From an uncultured Clostridia bacterium (GTDB lineage: Bacteria; Bacillota; Clostridia; Lachnospirales; Bianqueaceae), in the NCBI GenBank assembly GCA_937892735.1, contig CALBGL010000016.1, forward strand, positions 1-29,849: a stretch of 29,849 bases of DNA, in the 5' to 3' direction. Below the pieces are notes generated by a model. The model did not search any database. It saw nothing but the letters and a program-made list of their open reading frames with translations, and was not told the DNA's origin. The translations under genes and the position numbers were made by a program. This document shows, one piece after another, positions 1-8,591 of this stretch (positions are counted from its first letter, which is position 1; every line of letters starts with the position of its first letter).

Positions 1-78
1 ATAATAGGCGTGGCGTGGCAGTTTTCTGGATCATAAAGATTGAGCCACGCCTTGAGATGCCCGCCGGAGGCGTCCACC
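1..78 (+). promoter_or_regulatory. Promoter -10 and two-hairpin leader, copy A (upstream of hypA operon)
   Basis: The window opens inside a TATAAT-like box (ATAAT at 1-5), followed one base later by GGCGTGGC (7-14). This pairs perfectly with GCCACGCC (44-51) across a 29-base interior that contains CAGTTTTCTG. A second, imperfect hairpin follows at 54-78: CGCC (62-65) pairs with GGCG (69-72), flanked by the same C/T mismatch (61 and 73) seen in copies D and F. The hypA ribosome binding site GGAGG lies at 91-95. The same architecture recurs at four other loci in the window. The structure is read directly from sequence; a regulatory role is inference. Confidence 0.6.
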
Positions 79-102
79 AGAAGGTGAAAAGGAGGAATTC
101 CT

Positions 103-480
103 ATGCATGAGATGTCGATCCTGATGAGCATGGTTGAGATGGCAGAGCAGTATGCAAAACAGCAACATGCGGATCGAATTACGGGTATTTCTCTGGAAAT
201 CGGGGAGATGAGCTCGGTAGTTCCGGAATATGTCGAGTTTTTGTTTCCGGATGTGACGGAAGGTACCATGCTGGAGGGAGCAGGATTGTCGATTCGAAGA
301 CAGCCTGTCAATGTATGTTGCCGGGATTGCGGTATTGTATACGAATGGAGGAAAGAAGGATTTCGATGTCCCGCGTGTGGAAGCGAAGCGGCTAAGATAG
401 TCAGTAGCCGGGACTTCAAAATTCAATCGATAGAAATTAGAAAAGAGGATGAAAATGATGGATCAGGTGAAAGTCATTGA
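103..480 (+). CDS. hypA: Hydrogenase nickel incorporation protein HypA
   Basis: HypA is the nickel metallochaperone that works with HypB to insert Ni into the large subunit of [NiFe] hydrogenases. The protein begins Met-His-Glu, the conserved N-terminal nickel site with His2 as ligand. It carries the HypA structural zinc site as two CxxC pairs, CCRDC and CPAC, in the C-terminal half. At 125 residues it is slightly longer than the usual 113-120. The start is supported by GGAGG seven bases upstream. The 3' end overlaps hypB. It opens a continuous 12-gene hydrogenase operon, which makes the assignment very safe. Confidence 0.95.
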   Translation: MHEMSILMSMVEMAEQYAKQQHADRITGISLEIGEMSSVVPEYVEFLFPDVTEGTMLEGAGLSIRRQPVNVCCRDCGIVYEWRKEGFRCPACGSEAAKIVSSRDFKIQSIEIRKEDENDGSGESH

Positions 481-1132
481 GATTCAGAAAAGTGTCCTGG
501 AGAACAACGATCAGGAGGCAGAAAAACTGCGGCAGAAGCTGTGGAAGGAGAAGACATTTTTACTCAATTTAATGTCTTCTCCAGGTGCGGGAAAGACCAG
601 TTGCATCTTGCGCATGTTGGAGCTTCTGAAGGCAGAAATGCAAATTGGAGTGCTGGAGGCGGATATCGACTCTTCCGTGGATGCGGAAAAAGTTGCGAAG
701 AGCGGCGTTGAGGCGGTTCAGCTTCATACTGGCGGTATGTGTCATCTGGATGCGGCCATGACGCAGCAGGGGCTGCGTCAGTTGGATACAAAGCAGTTGG
801 ATTTGATTATTTTGGAGAATGTAGGCAATCTGGTTTGTCCGGCTGAGTTTGATACGGGAGCTTCGAAAAATGCCATGATTCTGAGTGTGCCAGAGGGGGA
901 TGATAAACCGCTTAAGTATCCGCTGATGTTCTCGATGGTGGACATGGTGCTTATCAATAAAATGGATTGTTTGGATTACTTTGAATTCGATGTGCAGGCC
1001 GTAAAAGAACGGATTCATACATTGAATCCACGGGCAGTTGTATGGGAGGTATCTGCCAGAACGGGAGCAGGATTCAATCGGGTAGCGGATTGGCTGCGTG
1101 AAAACGTAAAACAGTGGGGTAAGGAGTCGTAA
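455..1132 (+). CDS. hypB: Hydrogenase nickel incorporation GTPase HypB
   Basis: HypB is the SIMIBI-class GTPase that drives nickel delivery together with HypA. The P-loop is SSPGAGKT at about residues 41-48, and NKMD is the base-recognition motif. The metal-site segment GGMCHLD and the family motif ENVGNLVCP are also present. The N-terminal His-rich nickel-storage stretch found in some HypB proteins is absent. ATG 455 is preferred over ATG 449 because AGAGG (444-448) sits six bases before 455 but touches 449. ATG 458 is also possible. The start lies inside hypA, so translation is probably coupled. The length of 225 residues is typical. Confidence 0.95.
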   Translation: MMDQVKVIEIQKSVLENNDQEAEKLRQKLWKEKTFLLNLMSSPGAGKTSCILRMLELLKAEMQIGVLEADIDSSVDAEKVAKSGVEAVQLHTGGMCHLDAAMTQQGLRQLDTKQLDLIILENVGNLVCPAEFDTGASKNAMILSVPEGDDKPLKYPLMFSMVDMVLINKMDCLDYFEFDVQAVKERIHTLNPRAVVWEVSARTGAGFNRVADWLRENVKQWGKES

Positions 1133-1133
1133 C

Positions 1134-3044
1134 ATGTTGGGAATGGTTATCTTTCTGATTGTATTTCCATTTGTCTGCGCAGGTGTTCTGGCGTTGATGC
1201 GTAAAAGCGGACCTTATCGAAAGTATACGCTTTTTACCTTCTGTGCCATTATTGCAGTGGTAGATATATATTTTATCATTCAGAGCTTGATGGTGGACCA
1301 GACGCAAGAATATCTGGTAGAGACACATCTGTTAGACACTTTGATGCTGATCGCGGAATGGGCATTGTTTATTTTAATCACATATTTCAGTGTGAAGCAT
1401 AGAAAGTATTATTGCATTCTGCTCGCTTTGCTGCAGACAGGATTGATTACGTATTTAGAGATGACAGGACAAACGCAGTCCCATATCGCGCATCTATATG
1501 TCGATAAGCTCACGCTGGTGATGTGCCTGATCGTGGGTCTGATCGGATGCTTAATCTGTGTGTATGCTATGGGCTACATGAAAGATTTTAAGGCGCATCA
1601 TTCGGAGTTTAAAGACAGAAGATCCTTCTTCTTTTCCATGCTTTTTGTTTTTATGGGCGCCATGTTTGGACTGATCTTTTCCAATAATATGATCTGGATG
1701 TATTTCTTCTGGGAGATTACCAGTGTGTGTTCCTTCCTGTTAATAGGATACAATCAGTCGAAGGAAGCGGTTCATAATTCGTTTCGAGCGTTATGGATGA
1801 ACCTGTTGGGAGGACTTGGCTTCGCGGTTGCGATCTGGTATTGTGTCACAAAATTGGGTATGGTGAATCTGCAGCAGCTTATCGATATGGGAAGTCTGGT
1901 GGTATTCCCAGTGATATTCCTGGCTTTCGCGGGACTGACAAAAAGCGCACAGCTCCCATTTTCTGGATGGCTCTTAGGCGCCATGGTGGCGCCGACGCCT
2001 ACCAGTGCGCTGCTGCACTCCGCTACGATGGTGAAGGCCGGTGTATACTTATTGATTCGATTGGCGCCGGCGATGTACGGCACTTGGGCCGGAATGCTGA
2101 CCACGACGATCGGTGGATTTACTTTTTTCATTACTTCGATGCTGGCCATCTCACAAAGCGACGGGAAAAAAGTATTGGCCTATTCTACCGTCTCTAATCT
2201 GGGGTTGATTACTGCTTGTGCCGGTGTAGGACGGTATGAGGCAGTCTGGGCCGGAATCTTATTGATGATGTTCCACGCCGTATCGAAATCGCTGATGTTC
2301 TTAACAGTAGGTGCCGTAGAGAATAGTCTGGGAAGCCGAAATATAGAGAATATGCATGGTCTTATTGTAAAATTGCCATCTCTGACGGCGATACTGGTCA
2401 TCGGCATCGCGGGTATGTTTCTGGCACCCTTCGGTATGTTGATCTCGAAGTGGGCGGCGTTGAAAGCCTATGTGGATACGCAAAGCATTCTGCTCGTCGT
2501 TTTCTTAATCTTCGGCAGTGCGACTACCTTGTTCTATTGGACAAAATGGTTGGGATCATTGGTTTCGGTGCATCATCATTCGGAACGCATTCAGAATATT
2601 ACAAAGGGCAGTGAATGGTTTGCATTGATCTGTTTGAGCGTGATGATGGTAGCGTTGTGTCTGAGTTTTCCGATAGTATCTACCTATCTGATTGAGCCAT
2701 TTTTGCAGGAACTCTTTCATACGACGGCGGAATCCGTTATCAGTAGTGGAAATGTCTTGATTATGTTGATGATGATATTCATGATCATCTTGCTGCCGAT
2801 CTTGGTTCGTTTCCTGACATTGGGAAAGAAAAACAAGATTGTGATGTCCTATATGGGAGGAGCTAACACAGGAGACGATCGTTCCTTTATTAATTCTATG
2901 GGAGAGCCGAAGCGGATGTACTTGACCAACTGGTATATGGAGGATTGGTTCGGTGAGAAGAAACTCTGGAAACCATCCATCATCTTGTCAACCGCGGCCG
3001 TCATCGTATTGCTCGTGATTGTGATTGGGGGTGGCACATTATGA
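1134..3044 (+). CDS. echA: Ech hydrogenase subunit A (NuoL/MrpA-like proton or sodium channel subunit)
   Basis: This is a large, very hydrophobic protein of 636 residues with about 14-16 predicted membrane segments. It is homologous to the antiporter-like subunit NuoL of complex I and to EchA. Family motifs include FFWEITS, with the conserved membrane glutamate, and HSATMVKAGVYL, with the conserved lysine in the broken helix. It is expected to couple ferredoxin-linked H2 formation to ion translocation across the cytoplasmic membrane. The start follows AAGGAG and sits just after the hypB stop. The length matches the roughly 640 residues known for EchA. Whether the ion is H+ or Na+ cannot be told from sequence. 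Confidence 0.9.
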   Translation: MLGMVIFLIVFPFVCAGVLALMRKSGPYRKYTLFTFCAIIAVVDIYFIIQSLMVDQTQEYLVETHLLDTLMLIAEWALFILITYFSVKHRKYYCILLALLQTGLITYLEMTGQTQSHIAHLYVDKLTLVMCLIVGLIGCLICVYAMGYMKDFKAHHSEFKDRRSFFFSMLFVFMGAMFGLIFSNNMIWMYFFWEITSVCSFLLIGYNQSKEAVHNSFRALWMNLLGGLGFAVAIWYCVTKLGMVNLQQLIDMGSLVVFPVIFLAFAGLTKSAQLPFSGWLLGAMVAPTPTSALLHSATMVKAGVYLLIRLAPAMYGTWAGMLTTTIGGFTFFITSMLAISQSDGKKVLAYSTVSNLGLITACAGVGRYEAVWAGILLMMFHAVSKSLMFLTVGAVENSLGSRNIENMHGLIVKLPSLTAILVIGIAGMFLAPFGMLISKWAALKAYVDTQSILLVVFLIFGSATTLFYWTKWLGSLVSVHHHSERIQNITKGSEWFALICLSVMMVALCLSFPIVSTYLIEPFLQELFHTTAESVISSGNVLIMLMMIFMIILLPILVRFLTLGKKNKIVMSYMGGANTGDDRSFINSMGEPKRMYLTNWYMEDWFGEKKLWKPSIILSTAAVIVLLVIVIGGGTL

Positions 3045-3904
3045 GTTGGATACTGGCTATTGGTTTTCTGATAGCGGCGCCGTTTTTAGGGGGATTATTG
3101 GAGGGCGTGGATCGTGTTTTATGCGCCAGAATGCAGGGACGGCAGGGACCGCCGCTCTTACAGCCCTTTTATGATATGTTTAAGCTGATTAATAAGCAAT
3201 CCGTAGTGGTGAATAATGTGCAGGATATTCTGGTTTGTGGATTCCTCATCTTCGTGGTTTTCGCGGGTCTCCTGTTCTATTGGGGCGGAGATATTCTATT
3301 AGTATTCTTTGCTCTTACGTTGGCGGAGATCTTCTTTATCATGTCTTCTTGCTCGGCGAATTCTCCATATAGTTCCATGGGGGCGCAGCGCGAGCTGTTG
3401 CAGAATATGGCCTATGAGCCGATGCTCTTATTGGCAGCGATCGGTTTTTATCTGGCGACAGATAGCTTTAACGTAGGCGAGATTGTGAAATCCCCCGTTC
3501 CGGCTGTTGTATATCTGCCCGGTATTTTTATCGGATATGTGTTTATCCTGATCATCAAACTACGGAAATCGCCCTTTGACCTGAGCACATCCCATCATGC
3601 GCATCAGGAAATGGTACGGGGACTGACTACGGAACTTTCCGGGAATGTCCTTGCCATTGTGTCTTTAGCGGAATGGTATGAGAACATGCTTTTGATATCG
3701 GTCATTGGCTTGTTCTTCATCAATGGAACCTGGTGGAGCGTTCTGTTGGCGGTACTAGGGTGTGTTATAGCCTATTTTGTTATTGTTTTGGTGGACAACG
3801 TGTTCCCGCGGGTTAAGTGGGATGTGATGATGAAAAGCACATGGGTTGTGACACTTGTGGCAGGGGGAATCAACCTAATGATTATGGAGTTATTGACCAG
3901 ATAA
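3041..3904 (+). CDS. echB: Ech hydrogenase subunit B (NuoH-like membrane subunit)
   Basis: This 287-residue membrane protein belongs to the NuoH/HycD/EchB family, the subunit that links the soluble hydrogenase arm to the ion-pumping membrane arm. Family features include GLLEGVDRVLCARMQGRQGPP near residues 18-39, which resembles the cytoplasmic loop of NuoH. The acidic loop motifs EIFFIMSS and RKSPFDLSTSHHAHQEMVRG are also present, the latter the family's PFDL(T/S) segment. The start overlaps the echA stop as ATGA, a sign of translational coupling. About eight membrane helices are visible. The assignment rests on both motifs and operon position. Confidence 0.92.
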   Translation: MSWILAIGFLIAAPFLGGLLEGVDRVLCARMQGRQGPPLLQPFYDMFKLINKQSVVVNNVQDILVCGFLIFVVFAGLLFYWGGDILLVFFALTLAEIFFIMSSCSANSPYSSMGAQRELLQNMAYEPMLLLAAIGFYLATDSFNVGEIVKSPVPAVVYLPGIFIGYVFILIIKLRKSPFDLSTSHHAHQEMVRGLTTELSGNVLAIVSLAEWYENMLLISVIGLFFINGTWWSVLLAVLGCVIAYFVIVLVDNVFPRVKWDVMMKSTWVVTLVAGGINLMIMELLTR

Positions 3905-3917
3905 AGGAGGAATCCGA

Positions 3918-4364
3918 ATGAAAGTGTCAAAATCCCCGTGGATACTGCACTATGATGGTTCCAGCTGTAACGGGTGTGATATTGAGGTACTGGCCTGTAC
4001 GATGCCCCGATTTGATGTGGAGCGTTTTGGCGTCATCAATACAGGGAATCCAAAACATGCGGATATTTTGATGATTACAGGAGGAATCAACGCGCAGAAT
4101 CGTTCTGTTGTCGAACAGATTTATTCACAGATGCCGTCGCCGAAAGTGGTTGTCGCGGTAGGAATCTGTGCCTGTAATGGCGGTGTTTTTAAGGACTGTT
4201 ATAATATTCTGGGTGGGGTGGATACGGTATTGCCAGTAGACATTTATGTGCCGGGATGTGCAGCCAGACCGGAGGCTATCATCGACGGCGTGGTGAAGGC
4301 GGTCGCTCTACTGGATGAAAAACGCAAAGCCATGCGGGAGGAGAAAAAGGAGGCGGGACAATGA
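3918..4364 (+). CDS. echC: Ech hydrogenase small subunit C (NuoB-like, proximal [4Fe-4S])
   Basis: This is the 148-residue small subunit of a group 4 [NiFe] hydrogenase, homologous to NuoB. It should hold one [4Fe-4S] cluster next to the NiFe site. The four expected ligands are visible: Cys17 and Cys20 in SCNGCDIE, Cys84 in GICACNGG, and Cys114 in VPGCAARPEA. No twin-arginine signal is present, which fits a cytoplasmic-facing enzyme. It starts 13 bases after echB with an AAAGGAGG site and ends in an ATGA overlap with echD. Confidence 0.94.
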   Translation: MKVSKSPWILHYDGSSCNGCDIEVLACTMPRFDVERFGVINTGNPKHADILMITGGINAQNRSVVEQIYSQMPSPKVVVAVGICACNGGVFKDCYNILGGVDTVLPVDIYVPGCAARPEAIIDGVVKAVALLDEKRKAMREEKKEAGQ

Positions 4365-4720
4365 CAGAAGGAGAGATTCGCGAGATTGAGATTGACGCAC
4401 TTCCCGCGGAGGCATTGAAGCTTAAAAACAGCGGATATCGTCTCGTTCAGATGTGTGTCAATCGAAGGATCGGACAGGATTTTCAGCTAACCTATTCTTT
4501 TGGGATTGGACTGGACTGTGTACACTTGCGGATGCTGGTACATCCGGAGGATGAGGTCATGAGCATTAGTTCGATCTATGATCCTGCGTTTCTGTATGAA
4601 AATGAGATGCAGGATTTGTTTGGAATCCATATCTCCATGATCTCATTAGATTATCATGGTAAACTGTATCGTTTGGATAAGAAGACGCCCTATCGGCCGT
4701 CGGAGGAGAAGGAGTCATAA
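4361..4720 (+). CDS. echD: Ech hydrogenase subunit D (NuoC-like)
   Basis: This small 119-residue protein corresponds to the NuoC-like subunit of Ech hydrogenases (about 120 residues in characterised Ech). The C-terminal part, around FLYENEMQDLFGIHI, matches the NuoC/30 kDa subunit signature in which a conserved ERE-like acidic segment precedes DLFG. The remainder is weakly conserved. It probably has a structural role between the small and large subunits and carries no cofactor ligands. The start overlaps the echC stop and is preceded by AAGGAGG. Identification leans on size and operon position as well as the DLFG signature. Confidence 0.88.
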   Translation: MTEGEIREIEIDALPAEALKLKNSGYRLVQMCVNRRIGQDFQLTYSFGIGLDCVHLRMLVHPEDEVMSISSIYDPAFLYENEMQDLFGIHISMISLDYHGKLYRLDKKTPYRPSEEKES

Positions 4721-4721
4721 G

Positions 4722-5801
4722 ATGTCGATGAGAAGTATTGTTCCCTTTGGGCCCCAGCATCCGGTATTACCAGAGCCGATTCATCTGGATTTGGTCTTGG
4801 AGGATGAGAAAGTGGTGGAGGCCGTTCCATCGATTGGATTTGTGCATCGCGGATTGGAGCAGCTGGTAGAAAAAAGAGATTTTCAGACCTATGTATATGT
4901 GGCGGAGAGAATCTGTGGTATCTGCAGCTTTATGCATGGTATGTCATATTGTGAAGCGGTAGAAAAGATCATGAATATCGAGCTGCCGGCAAGAGCGAAA
5001 TATCTGCGGACGATATGGTGTGAGATGTCGCGAATTCACAGCCATCTTTTGTGGCTGGGATTGTTGGCGGATGCCTTTGGATTCGAGAGTCTGTTCATGC
5101 AAAGTTGGAGAATTCGCGAGACGATTCTGGATATGTTCGAGGAATCCACAGGAGGGCGTATTATCTTTTCTGTGAATAAAATCGGCGGACAGCGCCGAGA
5201 CATGGAAAACAGTATGCTTCGCGGATTTTTGGGAAAACTGGATCAGGTAGAGGAACAGGTAAAAGGTATTACCGATGCGTTTCTGAATGATCATGCGGTG
5301 AATACGAGATTGCGGGGCGTGGGAATGCTCTCAAAAGAGCAGGCGCATGATCTGGGAGCGGTGGGTCCCTTCATGCGTGCCAGCGGTATAGAATTGGATA
5401 TGCGGATGCGGGGATATGATGCTTATAAAGATTTGGACTTTCAACCGGTGACGAGTACAGAATGCGATTCGTACGCGCGCTGTAAGGTGAGAATCGGTGA
5501 GATTTTCCAGGCGATCGATCTGATCCGGCAGGCGGTGGATAAGATTCCGGAAGGGGATATTGCCGTGCCTGTTAAGGGATTTCCCAATGGAGAAGCTTTT
5601 GTGCGTGTGGAACAGCCTCGGGGAGAGGCGCTCTACTATGTGTGTGGAGGCGGGAAAAAATTCCTGGAGAGATTTCGAGTACGGACCCCAACCTTTGCCA
5701 ATCTGCCAGGATTGCTGCAGACCCTCAAGGGATGTCAGCTGGCCGACGTACCCATTTTGATCCTGACGATTGATCCGTGTATCAGTTGTACAGAGAGGTG
5801 A
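4722..5801 (+). CDS. echE: Ech hydrogenase large subunit E (NiFe active site)
   Basis: This is the catalytic large subunit of 359 residues, related to NuoD. Both nickel-binding motifs are intact: RICGIC (Cys65, Cys68) and the C-terminal DPCISC (Cys353, Cys356). This marks a true hydrogenase rather than a complex I relative that has lost the cysteines. The protein ends just three residues after the last CxxC, as in Ech enzymes, so no C-terminal peptide needs removal. ATG 4722 is chosen over upstream in-frame codons because GGAG lies seven bases before it and the upstream part overlaps echD. The PFGPQHPV N-terminus is also family-like. Confidence 0.95.
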   Translation: MSMRSIVPFGPQHPVLPEPIHLDLVLEDEKVVEAVPSIGFVHRGLEQLVEKRDFQTYVYVAERICGICSFMHGMSYCEAVEKIMNIELPARAKYLRTIWCEMSRIHSHLLWLGLLADAFGFESLFMQSWRIRETILDMFEESTGGRIIFSVNKIGGQRRDMENSMLRGFLGKLDQVEEQVKGITDAFLNDHAVNTRLRGVGMLSKEQAHDLGAVGPFMRASGIELDMRMRGYDAYKDLDFQPVTSTECDSYARCKVRIGEIFQAIDLIRQAVDKIPEGDIAVPVKGFPNGEAFVRVEQPRGEALYYVCGGGKKFLERFRVRTPTFANLPGLLQTLKGCQLADVPILILTIDPCISCTER

Positions 5802-5806
5802 GAGCG

Positions 5807-6151
5807 ATGAAGCTTGTGAAAACGATCTTTAAGAATTTGTTTCATCGGCCGGTTACGGTACAGTATCCAGAGGTGCCGGCGCATATGACGGAGCGCACAC
5901 GGGGACATGTGGAGATCCAGATCGAAAACTGTGTCTTCTGTTCCATGTGTGCGAGGAATTGTCCGACAGGGGCGATCCATGTGGATCGGACGGCCAAAAG
6001 CTGGAGTATTGAACGATTTGGTTGCGTACAATGCCGTGCCTGTGTTGACGGCTGTCCGAAGAAGTGCCTGCGTATGGAGACCGCCTATACGGAGCCTGGC
6101 CCACAGAAGAAAACAGATGTATATACGCAAGCCGCGGAGGAAACTGCATGA
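5807..6151 (+). CDS. echF: Ech hydrogenase subunit F (2x[4Fe-4S] ferredoxin-like)
   Basis: This 114-residue polyferredoxin-like subunit corresponds to NuoI/EchF. Two CxxCxxCxxxC(P) motifs, at Cys42/45/48/52 and Cys73/76/79/83, should bind two [4Fe-4S] clusters. These clusters would pass electrons from reduced ferredoxin to the small subunit. The start ATG 5807 follows GAGGTG at 5795-5800, five bases after the echE stop. A longer in-frame start at 5777 lies inside echE and has no better site. The stop overlaps the hypF start as ATGA. It completes a canonical echA-F set in order. Confidence 0.93.
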   Translation: MKLVKTIFKNLFHRPVTVQYPEVPAHMTERTRGHVEIQIENCVFCSMCARNCPTGAIHVDRTAKSWSIERFGCVQCRACVDGCPKKCLRMETAYTEPGPQKKTDVYTQAAEETA

Positions 6152-8370
6152 CTGTACGCCTGTTCGTTTATGGGATTGTACAGGGAGTCGGGTTCCGCCC
6201 GTTTGTCATGGCGCTTGCTCAAGAATGGAATTTGCGCGGGACTGTCTGTAATACAGGCAGTTCTGTTTGTATAGATCTGGAGGGAGAAGAATCCGCTATT
6301 TCCGGGTTTCGAAAAGATCTCATGATGAAAGCGCCAAAAGGCTCCCGAATTCTTGGAATTCGAGAGATGTCAGGGATCGCTATGGGAAGGAAGGACTTTT
6401 GTATTCTTCCCAGTCCTCCTGCGGGGGATGAGAAGCTTCCCTGGATCTCGCCGGATCTTCCCACTTGTCCAGATTGTCTTTCGGAGATGAAAAATCCCGG
6501 AAATCGTCGGTTTCGTCACGCCTTTATCAGTTGTACTGCCTGCGGCCCTCGATATAGCATTCTTAGGAGGCTTCCTTATGATCGGGAAAATACGTCGATG
6601 GATGCGTTTCCGATGTGTCCGCAGTGTCAGGCAGAGTATGCTCAAGATCCCAGGCGAAGGCACGCGCAGACCATTGCGTGTCCCCACTGTGGACCCATAC
6701 TCCGTATGGGAGAGCAGATCGGAGAGGAGGCCTATCAGGATGCGGTTCGTTGCATTCAAGAGGGAGGGCTGATCGCCATCAAGGGGATCGGGGGATATCA
6801 GATTGTCGCGAAGCCTGATTTACAGGAGGCGGTCAGGAAACTGAGAGAATGTAAGGGACGGGAGAAGAAGCCATTTGCCGTCATGTTTGCGGATGTGGAT
6901 CAGATTCGTCAATATATCCCGGTGTCCTCGGAAGAAGAGAAACTTTTGACGTCCACGGCGCGGCCGATTGTACTGATCGAAGGAAAAGCATTTTCGGAGG
7001 AAGTGGATGGATGCAGTCCGGATGTGGGCGTTTTTCTGCCCTATTCTCCGTTGCATCATCGATTGGTCGCGGAATTGGGACCATTGATTGTGACCAGTGC
7101 GAATCGTTCTTCCGATCCAATTGCTTGGAATATCGGCATGGCAAAATCCTTGGGACTTCCGATTCTGGACCATGACAGACCGATCGAGACGCCGCTGGAT
7201 GATTCGGTGGTTCGGATCAGTGCCGGGAAACCGCTTCTGATCCGGCGCAGCCGAGGATATGTCCCTCTGCCAGTGATACTGAGTCAGAATTTCCTTCCAG
7301 AGGGGGTTCTGGCGATGGGGGGAGATCTGAAGGCCTGTTTTGCCCTGGCGTTGGAAGATCATGTATATCCTAGTCAGTATCTGGGGGATATGGAAAATCC
7401 ATCCGTACAAGAACTGTTCATAGAAACTTTGCACCGTATGGAGTCGATCCTGGGGATTCACCCGCAGAAGGTGATTACGGATCTGCATCCAGGGTATGAA
7501 ACCGGCAGACTGGCACATAGGCTCTTTCCTGATGCGAAACATCTATCTTTTCAGCACCATCATGCCCATGTGGCGTCCGTCATGGCGGAGCACGGACTCG
7601 GTCATGGCATCGGGATTGCTTTTGACGGTACAGGATATGGAACGGATCACAGTATCTGGGGCGGGGAATTTCTGTGGTGTCAGGAAGATAAGATGGAACG
7701 GCTGGCACATTTGGAATCGGTTTCATTTTGCGGCGGCAATGCAGCTGTCAAGAATGCCCGCCTGGGACTGCAGTCCTATCTGTATGCAGCGGGGCTGCCG
7801 GTGGAAGAGCCTTTGATCCGGACGGCTCTTATGAAAGGGCAGGGAACGGTTCCCACGAGCAGTATGGGCCGGTTATTTGACGCAGTCAGCGCACTGCTGG
7901 GGATCTGCGCGTATAATCAATATGAAGGACAGTGTCCCACAGCACTGGAGGCGGCGGCTCGCGGGTATCACGGCAGCGGATATGATCTGGGAGAGATCAC
8001 AATCCGGACGGATGGCGGTCTTGAAATCGTGCCGTATTTCAGACGCCTGGTGGAGGCGGCATGGAATGGAGTAGAACCAGCGCGTCTAGCCTGGCAGTTT
8101 CATCAGGATCTCATTCGGATGACAGTCCGGGTTTGTGAACAGATTCGAAAAGTAACAGGAGAGAAGAATGTGGCCATCAGCGGCGGTGTTTTTGTCAATC
8201 GGATTTTGCTGGAGGGCTGTGTGAAAAGTCTGCAAAAACAGGGCTTTTCGGTCTATTGGAATCAGCAGGTTCCCTGCAATGACGGAGGGATCTGTTTAGG
8301 GCAGGCATGGCTTGCGGCACAACAAGAGGAAAAGGAAAGAAAGGAAAAGAGAGTATGTGTGTTGCGATAA
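6148..8370 (+). CDS. hypF: Carbamoyltransferase HypF
   Basis: HypF makes the thiocarboxamide on HypE that becomes the cyanide ligands of the NiFe site. All modules appear in order over 740 residues. First is an N-terminal acylphosphatase domain (VYGIVQGVGFRPF). Next come two zinc-finger pairs (CPDC, CTAC, CPQC, CPHC). A YrdC-like carbamoyl-adenylate domain follows (KGIGGYQ to TSANRSSDPIA). Last is a Kae1-like domain with the HHHAH metal motif and AISGGVF. ATG 6148 is chosen because GGAGG lies seven bases upstream and the acylphosphatase motif begins directly after it. The in-frame upstream extension overlaps echF. Confidence 0.95.
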   Translation: MTVRLFVYGIVQGVGFRPFVMALAQEWNLRGTVCNTGSSVCIDLEGEESAISGFRKDLMMKAPKGSRILGIREMSGIAMGRKDFCILPSPPAGDEKLPWISPDLPTCPDCLSEMKNPGNRRFRHAFISCTACGPRYSILRRLPYDRENTSMDAFPMCPQCQAEYAQDPRRRHAQTIACPHCGPILRMGEQIGEEAYQDAVRCIQEGGLIAIKGIGGYQIVAKPDLQEAVRKLRECKGREKKPFAVMFADVDQIRQYIPVSSEEEKLLTSTARPIVLIEGKAFSEEVDGCSPDVGVFLPYSPLHHRLVAELGPLIVTSANRSSDPIAWNIGMAKSLGLPILDHDRPIETPLDDSVVRISAGKPLLIRRSRGYVPLPVILSQNFLPEGVLAMGGDLKACFALALEDHVYPSQYLGDMENPSVQELFIETLHRMESILGIHPQKVITDLHPGYETGRLAHRLFPDAKHLSFQHHHAHVASVMAEHGLGHGIGIAFDGTGYGTDHSIWGGEFLWCQEDKMERLAHLESVSFCGGNAAVKNARLGLQSYLYAAGLPVEEPLIRTALMKGQGTVPTSSMGRLFDAVSALLGICAYNQYEGQCPTALEAAARGYHGSGYDLGEITIRTDGGLEIVPYFRRLVEAAWNGVEPARLAWQFHQDLIRMTVRVCEQIRKVTGEKNVAISGGVFVNRILLEGCVKSLQKQGFSVYWNQQVPCNDGGICLGQAWLAAQQEEKERKEKRVCVLR

Positions 8371-8591
8371 CGGGAATCGTTCGTTCGGTAGACGGAACGA
8401 AGGCTGATGTAGAAATCCGCGGTAACCTTCTCCAGGCAGAGGCTGGGTTCGTGCAGGTAAAAGCGGGGGATCACGTGCTGGTACATGCTGGTTATATTCT
8501 GCAGGTCGTATCTGAAAGTGAAAATGAGGAAATGGAAGCGCTATGGACAGAGCTTCAGGAATTGGAGCAGCATTATGACTCCAGCCATTGA
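8355..8591 (+). CDS. hypC: Hydrogenase assembly chaperone HypC
   Basis: This small 78-residue chaperone carries the Fe(CN)2CO unit together with HypD and then docks on the large subunit precursor. The N-terminus Met-Cys-Val-Ala supplies the essential Cys2. The segment AGDHVLVHAGYILQVV is the typical OB-fold core of HypC/HupF, and the acidic C-terminal helix is also usual. The start at 8355 exposes Cys2; an upstream in-frame start would bury it and lies within hypF. The gene overlaps hypF by 16 bases and hypD by 17, so translation is probably coupled. The usual proline after MCLAIP is replaced here (MCVAIT). Confidence 0.93.
   Translation: MCVAITGIVRSVDGTKADVEIRGNLLQAEAGFVQVKAGDHVLVHAGYILQVVSESENEEMEALWTELQELEQHYDSSH

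Noticed and set aside
7..51. Invertible (phase-variable) promoter flanked by inverted repeats
   Set aside because: The enclosed segment is only about 29 bases, the -10 box lies outside it, and no recombinase is nearby.
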